Shown one piece after another: positions 8,941 through 16,903 of a stretch of 51,407 bases of DNA. Numbering within the stretch: the first letter of the stretch is position 1; every line of letters starts with the position of its first letter. The position numbers and the translations under genes are program-made. The stretch covers positions 1 to 51,407 of the forward strand of contig JAQVZL010000003.1 of NCBI GenBank assembly GCA_028708215.1, given 5' to 3'. The stretch is from Bacteroidales bacterium (GTDB lineage: Bacteria > Bacteroidota > Bacteroidia > Bacteroidales > UBA932). The notes beneath the pieces were generated by a model. It made no database searches. It was not told the origin of the DNA and was given only the letters and a program-made list of their open reading frames with translations.

Positions 8941-9312
8941 AATTAAAGTTTTCCACCCTGTAACTTGTTGACACAAAATCACTCCTCAAACCACTTCATC
9001 TAATTAGCTAAAAAAGAGATGTTGCTTTATGTTGAGCAGAGCAGAGCAAATATTGCCAGGAGATGATTGCGCGTAAATACCTAGTAACCAAGCATTTAAT
9101 TTTCTAAATGAACCCAAAAGGGGTTATTTCCAAAAGCTAACTACCACACTGTAAATAAGTTATGAGTAATCATCTCCTAGGGAATCGTCTCCTAGGGAAA
9201 AATCAGATGAATTATTAGATAAAATGTTTGCAACAATATTATAACTAAAATTTCACCAAAACACTGCTTCATGTATTGTTTATCTGCTAGTTGAGAGGTG
9301 GGAAACTTTAGT
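8941..9312. repeat. MITE-like dispersed element, copy 1
   Basis: This non-coding stretch fills most of the 431-base gap between two convergent genes (permease stop 8894, rho stop 9326). Its ends are inverted repeats: AATTAAAGTTTTCCACC at 8941 and GGTGGGAAACTTTAGT at 9297-9312. The inside (about 9140-9257) matches the reverse complement of 45011-45125 over more than 100 bases, including ACCACACTGTAAATAAG. A second shared block is GAGCAGAGCAGAGCAAA near 9034-9050. It holds an imperfect 15-base tandem repeat (9169-9183, 9184-9198) and about 90 bases absent from copy 2. No open frame of useful size and no transposase. The remaining bases of the gap (8895-8940 and 9313-9325) show nothing else I recognise. 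Confidence 0.8.
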
Positions 9313-9325
9313 CTTAGAAAAATCT

Positions 9326-11332
9326 CTATTCGCCATTCATTGAGAATAGAAACTCATGATTATTTTCTGTTCTTAATAAACGAGTTTTCATGAACTCCAT
9401 TGCCTCAACAGAATTCATATCGGCAAGATAATTCCTTAAGATCCATACTCTGTTTAAAGACTCCTTATCAAAGAGAAGGTCTTCTCTTCTAGTACTACTT
9501 AAAGTAACATCTACAGCAGGGAACACACGCTTGTTAGAAAGCTTCCTATCTAACTGTAGCTCCATATTACCTGTACCTTTAAACTCCTCGAATATAACCT
9601 CGTCCATTTTAGAACCAGTATCTGTAAGAGCTGTTGCCAAGATTGTTAAAGATCCACCGTTTTCAATATTACGAGCAGCTCCAAAAAATCTTTTTGGCTT
9701 ATGCAGAGCATTTGCATCTACACCACCACTAAGAACTTTACCAGAAGCAGGTTGAACTGTATTAAATGCTCTTGCCAGTCTAGTTATTGAATCTAATAAA
9801 ATAACTACATCGTGGCCACACTCAACCAATCTCTTAGCTTTTTCCAATACAATATTAGCAACCTTCACATGCCTATCTGCAGGCTCGTCAAAAGTAGATG
9901 CAATAACCTCTCCTTTCACACTCCTAGCCATATCTGTAACCTCCTCTGGTCTTTCATCTATAAGAAGCACCATCATATATACCTCAGGGTGGTTGGCTGC
10001 AATTGCATTTGCAATATCTTTTAACAGTACGGTCTTACCTGTTTTAGGCTGTGCAACAATAAGCCCTCTTTGCCCTTTTCCAATAGGTGCAAAAATATCT
10101 ACAACACGAGTAGATAGATTATTATGACCATTAGATGTAATATTAAACTTTTCATCTGGGAAAAGTGGTGTAAGAAAATCAAAAGGAACTCTATCTCTAA
10201 TAAATTCTGGACCTCTACCATTAATTTGCTTTACTTTTACCAATGGAAAGTATTTATCTCCCTCTTTTGGAGGCTTAATCTCTCCTTGCAAAGTATCGCC
10301 GGTCTTAAGACCATATAGTTTTATTTGAGACTGAGATACATAAATATCGTCTGGGGAGTTTAAGTAGTTATAATCAGAAGATCTAAGAAAACCATAACCA
10401 TCTGGCATAATTTCCAATACTCCAGTAGCATCTACTACGCCTTCAAATTCAAACCTCTGCTTTTGCTGCTCTCTCTGCTGTTTCTGATTATCCTTCTTAT
10501 CGTATGGAGAAGTTCTCTGTTTTGTTTGTTGTGGCTGTTGGTCTTTGGCCTTTGGCTGTTGGCCCTTGGCTGTTGGCTGTTGGCTGTTAGCCTTTGGCGG
10601 TTGGCCTTTGGTGGTTGGTGGTTGGTTATTGGCCTTTGGCTGTTGGTTGTTTGCGGCTGGCTGTTTAGATGACTCTGAAGAGGAGGTCTCTTTCTGAACA
10701 GCTTTTTCTTCCTTAACAGTTACAGTATCTGCGATCCTCTCCTTAGGAGCTCTTTTATCATCTATAACACTGCTTTTCTTGTTTTCGTCACTAGAGTCTG
10801 TTTTACGAGCTCTTCTAGGCCTTAACTGCTTTTCTGCAGTAGAATCTGCTTGCTGTTTAGGCTGCTCTATACTAGATGCTTGCTGCTCAGGAGCAAGCTT
10901 TTGTACAGCTGGTGAATCAGTTGCAGACTTTTGCTCTATTGGCTGCTTATCTATTGGTCTATTTTTATTTGACTCAGATGCAACAACAGGCTCCGCTGTT
11001 TTGGTAGCAGGTTTTTTATTTTGGGCTATAGGCTTTTTGGGTTTTTCAGTTTTTGATGCCTGAGAAGTTTTGGTGCTCTCTGGGTTACTCTTCTTTGTAG
11101 CTGGCTTTGCTGCCTTATCTACACTGTTTTTACGCCCTTTAGTTTCTCTCTTAACAACTGGGCGCTTTACTGGTTTGCTCAAAGATTTACTCCCAATTTT
11201 CGCCTGTTCGTCAAGAATCTCATAGACCAAATCTTCTTTAGAGAAATTTTTAGCCTTTGTAATTTTAAGTTCATTGGCAATAGAAATCAGCTCTTCCTGA
11301 TTTTTTTCGCTTAATTCTAGTATATCGTACAT
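9326..11332 (-). CDS. rho: Transcription termination factor Rho with long disordered insert
   Basis: 668 residues, much longer than the about 420 of E. coli Rho. Order: Rho N-terminal helical domain (about 1-45), a charged, Q/K/P/S-rich low-complexity region (about 50-290) that includes tandem units such as [15 protein letters not shown], the cold-shock RNA-binding domain (about 294-370, with DGYGFLRS), then the RecA-like hexameric ATPase with Walker A AQPKTGKT (about 427-434), LLIDERPEE, the Q-loop/R-loop region [21 protein letters not shown] and [10 protein letters not shown]. Rho is the ATP-driven RNA translocase that ends transcription. The insert is typical of Bacteroidetes; in Bacteroides the disordered region has been linked to phase separation. 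It is transcribed from its own promoter upstream and converges on repeat copy 1. Confidence 0.97.
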   Translation of the reverse strand: MYDILELSEKNQEELISIANELKITKAKNFSKEDLVYEILDEQAKIGSKSLSKPVKRPVVKRETKGRKNSVDKAAKPATKKSNPESTKTSQASKTEKPKKPIAQNKKPATKTAEPVVASESNKNRPIDKQPIEQKSATDSPAVQKLAPEQQASSIEQPKQQADSTAEKQLRPRRARKTDSSDENKKSSVIDDKRAPKERIADTVTVKEEKAVQKETSSSESSKQPAANNQQPKANNQPPTTKGQPPKANSQQPTAKGQQPKAKDQQPQQTKQRTSPYDKKDNQKQQREQQKQRFEFEGVVDATGVLEIMPDGYGFLRSSDYNYLNSPDDIYVSQSQIKLYGLKTGDTLQGEIKPPKEGDKYFPLVKVKQINGRGPEFIRDRVPFDFLTPLFPDEKFNITSNGHNNLSTRVVDIFAPIGKGQRGLIVAQPKTGKTVLLKDIANAIAANHPEVYMMVLLIDERPEEVTDMARSVKGEVIASTFDEPADRHVKVANIVLEKAKRLVECGHDVVILLDSITRLARAFNTVQPASGKVLSGGVDANALHKPKRFFGAARNIENGGSLTILATALTDTGSKMDEVIFEEFKGTGNMELQLDRKLSNKRVFPAVDVTLSSTRREDLLFDKESLNRVWILRNYLADMNSVEAMEFMKTRLLRTENNHEFLFSMNGE

Positions 11333-11390
11333 TAATTTATTTGTGTGGATGTGAACTATCCTCTATGGAAATATAGTATTTATATTGTTA

Positions 11391-11421
11391 CAAAAGTATA
11401 GAATATTTGTTACAAAACAAA
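11391..11421 (-). promoter_or_regulatory. rho promoter (Bacteroidetes -33/-7)
   Basis: On the minus strand TTTG (11421-11418), 19 bases, TACTTTTG (11398-11391). This is an exact consensus. The predicted start of transcription leaves about 50 bases of leader before the rho ATG. A direct repeat TTGTTACAAAA (read on plus, 11385-11395 and 11407-11417, 22 bases apart) covers the -7 box and the region next to the -33 box. Confidence 0.75.
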
Positions 11422-11448
11422 AAAAGTGAAGTTAAACTTCACTTTTTT
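11420..11448 (-). terminator. Terminator after lptD-ridA
   Basis: A perfect hairpin with stem AAGTGAAGT / ACTTCACTT, loop TAA, and A/T runs on both sides. It lies 22 bases beyond the ridA stop on the minus strand and overlaps the -33 end of the rho promoter by two bases. Confidence 0.85.
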
Positions 11449-11470
11449 TACTATATATAAGGGATTATTG

Positions 11471-11848
11471 CTATTTAGATGCAATAACATCAATCTCTAC
11501 AAGAGCGCCCTTTGGCAAACCTACTACAGCAAAAGCAACTCTAGCCGGGTAAGGCTCAGAATAGAAAGAAGCATATACCTCATTCATAGCAGCAAAATCT
11601 TTCATATCTGTTAAATAGACAGTAGATTTAACAACATCTTTAAAACTATATCCTGCCTCTTCTAATATGTATTCAACATTCTTTAAAACTTGAGTAGCTT
11701 GCTCTTTAACACCACCCAGAACAAACTCTCCAGTGGCAACATCTACTGGTAATTGACCCGAAACATAAAGAAATCCCTTTGATTCTACAGCTTGGCTGTA
11801 TGGCCCCACAGCTTTAGGAGCCTTTGCTGTTGCAATAATTCTTTTCAT
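11471..11848 (-). CDS. ridA: RidA family reactive imine/enamine deaminase
   Basis: 125 residues, the normal length of the YjgF/YER057c/UK114 family. It begins MKRIIATAKAPKAVGPYSQA, has VSGQLPVD, the loop around YLTDMKDFAAMNEVY, and the C-terminal signature PARVAFAVVGLPKGALVEID with the conserved Arg that binds the carboxylate of the imine. RidA hydrolyses 2-aminoacrylate and related imines produced by PLP enzymes such as threonine dehydratase, protecting PLP enzymes. It starts 19 bases after lptD ends on the same strand and has a terminator behind it, so the two genes are probably co-transcribed. Confidence 0.95.
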   Translation of the reverse strand: MKRIIATAKAPKAVGPYSQAVESKGFLYVSGQLPVDVATGEFVLGGVKEQATQVLKNVEYILEEAGYSFKDVVKSTVYLTDMKDFAAMNEVYASFYSEPYPARVAFAVVGLPKGALVEIDVIASK

Positions 11849-11867
11849 AACTATAATTAATTAAACA

Positions 11868-14624
11868 TTAAAATCCACTACCTCTATCCCAGTAGCTTGC
11901 ATTCTTTTTATATTGTAGTAAATCTGCCAAGGCAGAAGCCTTTGCATTTATTCTAAAACTCCAGCTCTCCCACATACCCCTCGGCACCCAAGAGACAGAA
12001 ATAATAAAACAGTGCAAATCGTAGCTAGCGGTCAATTGAGTAGTTGTAAGCGCCATCTTCATAAGGTCTAGGCCAGTATTCAAGTTAAAATCCAACGCTT
12101 TTCCAAGCTTTACCTGAGCCGAGATTCCAAGCGTTTGCACATGATTATGATTAGTAGTAAGCTGCCCACCAACATCTGTATAACTCCTATTATAAGAGTA
12201 GTTGTAATTAAAATTCACAGACCAAGGGTTATTCGGGTCTAAATAATAGACCCACCCACCAGGAATATACTCTTTAGTTACCGGGTGCTCATAAATTCTC
12301 ACATAATCTAAACCCTCTTTGGTTTTTTTATCTGGCAAACCCATACCTGCACCTTTTCTCTCTCCTTTTCCAGAAAATTGATAAGACAATGACATACTAG
12401 CATTTGTAAGACGAGCTGCTTTTAAAAGCCCATTATCTATAATATTAAGGCGATTATACCTTTTCCCTTGACTATCTATAGCATAAGGGTCTAGTGTTGC
12501 ATTAGCATTAAAAGCAAGAGAACCAAAAATTGTGGTACTCATACTAGCAGATATATTTGACAATTTCAATGAATCTGCCATAAAGTTATATGAGCCCCCA
12601 AAATTCAAATTATCTATAAGCTTAATTTTTTTTAACCCTCCATCTGTTGTATCCTTATCACTAAACACTTTAGCTTCAAAGTTATTTTGGAGAGAGAAAC
12701 TCATTGAAGCACTACTACCCTTTCCTGGATATCCAAAAAGCAAACTCTCGTATATATTATACTCCTGCTCTTGCTCTACACCATTTGCATCTATATACTT
12801 GAGCGTTCTATATCCATTACCAGCTGTTCCCTGCTCTGGTCTGTAACTAATACTAACACTAGGTTTCACCATGTGCCTAATAGCCCTAACTTTAGAGTTC
12901 TCTCCAAAGTTAAACATTCCATACAATGTAGTATTCAAAGAGAGTGAAGCGGCAAAATCTGTAGTTGCTCCAAAATGAGAAAAAATATCTGAAACCTCAC
13001 CTTCTACTTTACCTGTCTCTTGGTTATAAGACTTGTCGTTTTTTTGAAAAAACCAATTCATACCATATGTAACTCCAGGAGAGAACTGCAAATAGTTAAA
13101 GAGATTAAAAGTAGGCAAACCTATCTGAAAACTATGTTGCATTCCACTTCTAAACTTAGAGAGAAAACCCTCCTGGCCAAAATCACTAGCCTTAAAATTA
13201 ATCTTATTATTTAAAGTAGTATTATATCTAAACGTAATCTGTTCATAAATCTTCTCTTTACCCACAGCATTTTTCCTTTTAAAAGGGAAAATTTGATTCA
13301 TTGTTAAAGTAATGTTAGGCAATGTAAAAGCATATGAACTATCTAAAGAGTTTTGGCTATGCAACATATTTGCCGATATAGAGAAAGGAGTGCCAGCAAA
13401 TGTTTTACCATAAGAGACAGAAGAAGAGATCTGATTCTGTAAACTCTGCTGAATATCATACGAGTTAAAACGGTCATTCATTGGTGTTGCAAAATTAACC
13501 GATGCTCTAAAATTGGTTCCAGGCCTTGCCTTTGCATCTTGCGAGTGGCTCCACCTAACAGAGAAGTCTTTTGAACGATAAAAGTCTGGCGAATCTTTCT
13601 CGCCAACCTGATTCACAGAGTAGTTAAGATTAAAATTACCATTGTATTTATATCTTTTTCTATATCTTGCAGATGCCATCGCATTCCAAGAACCTAAAGT
13701 ATAAATATCTGTAGTTAAAGTTACATCAAAGTGGTCTCCCAAAACAAAATAGTAGCCTAACCCTTTCAAAGAGAAGCCCCTAGAAACCTCGTCGTTAAAT
13801 GTTGGAATTAATATCCCACTAGCCCTAGTAACCTGGTTTGGAACAAAGCCAAAAGGAAGAGCAAAAGGAGTAGGGACATCTTCTACTACCAAATATGCTG
13901 GCCCAAAAACTGTAGTTTTTTTTGGTTCATTCACCACTTTAGCATTTGTGAGTTGAAGATAAAAGTGAGGATGCTCGGCATCACATGTAGTATATTTCCC
14001 TCCAGATATATTAATTGAATTATCTGGCATCTTTTTCAACAGCTTTCCATGCAAAAACCCCTCGGCCTCCTGAGTAATCATATTATTAATCAGAGCTTTT
14101 CTAGACTCAAAATTATAACTTACCGTCTCCATAGTATATTTATCTTGGCCCTCAATCATCTCTGGCTTGCCCTGCAAAACACCAGTAGAGTCCATTATAC
14201 CCGAAGCAAATACAGTATTGGTTTTCATATTATAAGCCATATATTCACTTTTCAACTCTAAAGTACCGTACTTTACAGTAACATCTCCATAATAATAAAT
14301 CATTCGCTCTCCATTCGCAAAATCTTCAATTATAGAGTCTCTAGCAGTAGAGAAAGCAGGATAGAGCAAAGAGCCCCTCATTTTAGCAGAATCTTTTGCA
14401 GATAGAGTATCTGCTAAAGCAGTTGAATCTTTCAATAAGATTGAGTCTCTTATAAAAGTACTATCTCTAACAATTAATGAATCTCTCGAAGAGAGCGTAT
14501 CTTTAACTCCCAATGAGTAAACATTGGGCTTAAATTTATCATATGCATATGCTCTTGCCTTCCCAATATAGAGGGAGCATAGAGTAAAAAGCAGGAGCAA
14601 CAGAATCTCTTTTCTCAAAACCAA
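11868..14624 (-). CDS. lptD: LPS assembly outer-membrane protein LptD (Bacteroidetes type)
   Basis: 918 residues. A signal peptide (LLLLLFTLCSLYIGKARAYA) is followed by a Ser/Asp-rich linker of repeated DSTxxRDS-like units (about 35-85), an OstA/LptA-like jelly-roll region (about 90-250, with YYYGDVTVKYGTLELKSEYM) and a long C-terminal beta-barrel (about 250-900) rich in alternating aromatic residues. LptD forms the outer-membrane pore that inserts lipopolysaccharide from the LptA bridge. No ATG is available: an in-frame stop lies just upstream and the next Met is about residue 83, past the signal peptide, so translation must start at TTG 14624 or a neighbouring non-ATG codon (ATT 14627, TTG 14618). 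It is divergent from the amidase gene and is followed by ridA. Confidence 0.88.
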   Translation of the reverse strand: MVLRKEILLLLLFTLCSLYIGKARAYAYDKFKPNVYSLGVKDTLSSRDSLIVRDSTFIRDSILLKDSTALADTLSAKDSAKMRGSLLYPAFSTARDSIIEDFANGERMIYYYGDVTVKYGTLELKSEYMAYNMKTNTVFASGIMDSTGVLQGKPEMIEGQDKYTMETVSYNFESRKALINNMITQEAEGFLHGKLLKKMPDNSINISGGKYTTCDAEHPHFYLQLTNAKVVNEPKKTTVFGPAYLVVEDVPTPFALPFGFVPNQVTRASGILIPTFNDEVSRGFSLKGLGYYFVLGDHFDVTLTTDIYTLGSWNAMASARYRKRYKYNGNFNLNYSVNQVGEKDSPDFYRSKDFSVRWSHSQDAKARPGTNFRASVNFATPMNDRFNSYDIQQSLQNQISSSVSYGKTFAGTPFSISANMLHSQNSLDSSYAFTLPNITLTMNQIFPFKRKNAVGKEKIYEQITFRYNTTLNNKINFKASDFGQEGFLSKFRSGMQHSFQIGLPTFNLFNYLQFSPGVTYGMNWFFQKNDKSYNQETGKVEGEVSDIFSHFGATTDFAASLSLNTTLYGMFNFGENSKVRAIRHMVKPSVSISYRPEQGTAGNGYRTLKYIDANGVEQEQEYNIYESLLFGYPGKGSSASMSFSLQNNFEAKVFSDKDTTDGGLKKIKLIDNLNFGGSYNFMADSLKLSNISASMSTTIFGSLAFNANATLDPYAIDSQGKRYNRLNIIDNGLLKAARLTNASMSLSYQFSGKGERKGAGMGLPDKKTKEGLDYVRIYEHPVTKEYIPGGWVYYLDPNNPWSVNFNYNYSYNRSYTDVGGQLTTNHNHVQTLGISAQVKLGKALDFNLNTGLDLMKMALTTTQLTASYDLHCFIISVSWVPRGMWESWSFRINAKASALADLLQYKKNASYWDRGSGF

Positions 14625-14652
14625 AATGGTTTAAGGTTTAATAAAAATGTAC

Positions 14653-14660
14653 TACATTTG
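14653..14660 (+). promoter_or_regulatory. -7 box of the amidase gene
   Basis: TACATTTG matches TAnnTTTG, 34 bases before the amidase ATG. A TTTA at 14630-14633 is 19 bases upstream, one base off the -33 consensus. Confidence 0.55.
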
Positions 14661-14667
14661 TGACTTA

Positions 14668-14675
14668 CAAAGTTA
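14668..14675 (-). promoter_or_regulatory. -7 box of lptD
   Basis: TAACTTTG on the minus strand (14675-14668) matches TAnnTTTG. It would start transcription about 40 bases before the TTG start of lptD. No good -33 element is visible at the right spacing. Confidence 0.45.
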
Positions 14676-14694
14676 ATTATAATTAGCAACAATT

Positions 14695-15780
14695 ATGCCC
14701 ACTAGAGTGCTTTTAATCATTTTTTGTATTCTTAGCACCTCCTTCGCCTCTGCACAGGAGGGTTCGTCTATTAATATTAGAAAAGTTGTAATTGATGCAG
14801 GGCATGGCGGGAGAGACCCAGGCACAGTAAGCCCTAATGGCAAATTTAAAGAGAAAGAGATAACACTCTCTGTAGCATTAAAACTTGGAGCACTAATAGA
14901 GAACAAGTACCCCAATATAGAGGTTATATACACTCGCACCAAAGATGTAGCAGTAGCCCTCAATAAAAGAACAGAGATAGCAAATAAAAACAAAGCAGAT
15001 CTCTTTATCTCTATCCATGTTAATGGAGTTACTTCAAGATCTCCTTCTGGCTCAGAAACCTTTGTTATGGGAGCAGATAAGTCTAACTCCAACTTTCAAG
15101 TAACAATGTTAGAAAATAGTGTTATTCTCTTAGAAGGAGAAGACTACCAATCACATTACGAGGGCTTTAACCCAAATGACCCAGAATCTTACATAATTTT
15201 CACACTACTCCAAAATGCCCATTTAGAGCAGAGCCTTAACATGGCAACACTTGTCCAAAAACATCTTACTAAAGGGCCAATAAAAGTTAATAGAGGCATA
15301 AAGCAAGCCCCATTCCTAGTTCTTTGGAAAACAAGTATGCCTTCTGTACTAATTGAACTTGGGTTTATCTCCAACTCTGGAGACTTAAAAATATTGGCAA
15401 ATAAAAACAATCATAATACATTAGCTTCTCTTATATTTGATGCTTTCGAGGAGTATAGAAAGAAATATGACAAAGGGTATAATAACCTAGACTATATAAC
15501 CCCAAACCAAAAAAGTGAAGAGAAGGGCAACCAAAAAACAGAAAGCAACCAAATTCATTATAGGGTTCAAATTCTTTCAGTAAACAAAACAATACCCTTT
15601 AACTCAAGAGAGCTAAAAGGAGAAAAAAACGTTGAATACTTAAAGAAAAACTCTCTATTTAAATATACAATAGGGCAATACAAAACTAGAGAAGAGGCTG
15701 CTACTGCACTCAAAGAGATTCGTAAAAAATTCCCACAAGCCTTTATTATAAGAGTCAAAAACAATACAATTATCAACTAA
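14695..15780 (+). CDS. N-acetylmuramoyl-L-alanine amidase (Amidase_3) with C-terminal SPOR-like domain
   Basis: 361 residues with a signal peptide (about 20 residues, FASAQEG). The zinc amidase domain spans about 30-245: VVIDAGHGGRDPG supplies the first His, KEKEITL the Glu, and LFISIHVNG the next His; SVLIELGFISNSGD carries the catalytic Glu near its end. Residues about 285-360 form an SPOR-like repeat (YRVQILSVNKTI, YTIGQYKTREEA, KFPQAFIIRV) that should bind denuded septal peptidoglycan. The enzyme cleaves the amide between MurNAc and L-Ala during daughter-cell separation and cell-wall turnover. It is 18 bases upstream of mlaD, so an operon is likely. A very similar amidase-MlaD pair is common in Bacteroidetes. 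Confidence 0.92.
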   Translation: MPTRVLLIIFCILSTSFASAQEGSSINIRKVVIDAGHGGRDPGTVSPNGKFKEKEITLSVALKLGALIENKYPNIEVIYTRTKDVAVALNKRTEIANKNKADLFISIHVNGVTSRSPSGSETFVMGADKSNSNFQVTMLENSVILLEGEDYQSHYEGFNPNDPESYIIFTLLQNAHLEQSLNMATLVQKHLTKGPIKVNRGIKQAPFLVLWKTSMPSVLIELGFISNSGDLKILANKNNHNTLASLIFDAFEEYRKKYDKGYNNLDYITPNQKSEEKGNQKTESNQIHYRVQILSVNKTIPFNSRELKGEKNVEYLKKNSLFKYTIGQYKTREEAATALKEIRKKFPQAFIIRVKNNTIIN

Positions 15781-15797
15781 GATTTACAAATAAATAG

Positions 15798-16718
15798 ATG
15801 TCTAAAATTAAAATTACCCGAGAACTAAAAATAGGTTTTTTTGCACTAATTATACTACTATCACTTTACTTTGTAGTGAACTATTTAAAAGGAAAGAATC
15901 TATTTAGCAGTAGAAACTCATATATATCTATATATGAAGATGTAACCGGGCTAACCCCCACTGGCCCTGTCTATATAAGAGGTCTTAAAGTTGGTACAGT
16001 AGAAGCTATCTCATATAACCAAGCTCAAGATAACTTCACAGTTGAGATTAAAGTAAAAAATGAATACCAAATACCTAGTAACTCTATAGCAGAAGTGTAT
16101 AGTTCAGATATTATGGGCACAAAAGCACTCAGGTTAAATATAGGTAATTCTCCATCTTATTTAAAAAATAGAGATACTCTTGAATCTGCTATAGAGATAG
16201 GTCTTATAGAGATGGTAACCCAAGAGCTACTACCTCTCAAAGAAGATATCTCAAACTTAATTACAAACATCAACACAACATTTAATAGCGTAAATAATGT
16301 GTTAAACCCACAAGCCCAAAAAGAGCTTGCACAATCTTTTGAGAATTTAAACAAGACACTCTCTAGTGCACAAACTATATCTAAATCTCTTGAAAAGGGA
16401 GCCCCTCAAATTAATGAACTACTCACCCACCTTAATGAACTTACTTCAAAGTTAAGCGTAGGAACAGAATCATTAAATAGAGGGTTAGATAATGTAGTAG
16501 AAATTACCGATTCCCTCAAAAGCGCAAATCTTGCAGAGACAATTTCTTCTCTTAGAGATCTACTAAAAAAGGTTCAAGACCCATCTGGAAGTGTAGGGAA
16601 ATTACTCCAAACAGATACCGCTCATAACTCAATTCTAGAGCTCATAAGGGATCTAGACGAATTGGTAAAAAATATAAATAACAACCCTAAGAAATACATC
16701 AAGATTAGCGTCTTTTAG
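15798..16718 (+). CDS. mlaD: MlaD/MCE family lipid-transport protein
   Basis: 306 residues: one N-terminal transmembrane helix (about 12-30, GFFALIILLSLYFVV), then an MCE domain (about 38-120) with YEDVTGLTPTGPVYIRGLKVGTV and IMGTKALRLNIG, then a long helical, coiled-coil-like tail (about 130-300). MCE proteins form hexameric rings that receive phospholipids moved between outer and inner membrane by the MlaFE ABC transporter. The ABC partners are not in the window. It follows the amidase by 18 bases. A weak AT hairpin (16716-16734) directly after the stop may act as a terminator. Confidence 0.92.
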   Translation: MSKIKITRELKIGFFALIILLSLYFVVNYLKGKNLFSSRNSYISIYEDVTGLTPTGPVYIRGLKVGTVEAISYNQAQDNFTVEIKVKNEYQIPSNSIAEVYSSDIMGTKALRLNIGNSPSYLKNRDTLESAIEIGLIEMVTQELLPLKEDISNLITNINTTFNSVNNVLNPQAQKELAQSFENLNKTLSSAQTISKSLEKGAPQINELLTHLNELTSKLSVGTESLNRGLDNVVEITDSLKSANLAETISSLRDLLKKVQDPSGSVGKLLQTDTAHNSILELIRDLDELVKNINNNPKKYIKISVF

Positions 16719-16903
16719 TAAAAAAAAATTACTATATTTTGCTGTTTTTAAAGAAATTAAAAAAATAAATAATTTATTTCTATTTTTTCAATTGAAAGAC
16801 AACAGCTTGTGAAATAAATTAAAAATACAAGAGTTTTTTTCTTTTTTTAACGAGATTTTTTTCCCAAGTTTGTATTCCAAAACTTAACCTATCCAAGTAA
16901 AAA
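16719..16903. other. AT-rich gap upstream of dnaA
   Basis: 185 bases, strongly A/T with long A and T runs. No perfect DnaA box (TTATCCACA or a single mismatch) was found, and no TAnnTTTG promoter box could be placed with confidence. The dnaA promoter must be here or upstream, but I cannot locate it. Confidence 0.5.

Noticed and set aside
10463-10672. Plus-strand frame with repeated LWLL/LALG, looking like a membrane peptide
   Set aside because: It is the complement of the Gln/Pro/Lys-rich Rho insert; the Leu/Trp pattern follows from that codon repeat.
16716-16734. Hairpin after mlaD (TAGTAA...TTACTA)
   Set aside because: The stem is only six A/T-rich pairs, too weak to claim as a terminator.
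16719-16903. Possible oriC in the AT-rich gap before dnaA
   Set aside because: No DnaA-box cluster or perfect TTATCCACA was found; AT richness alone is common in this genome.
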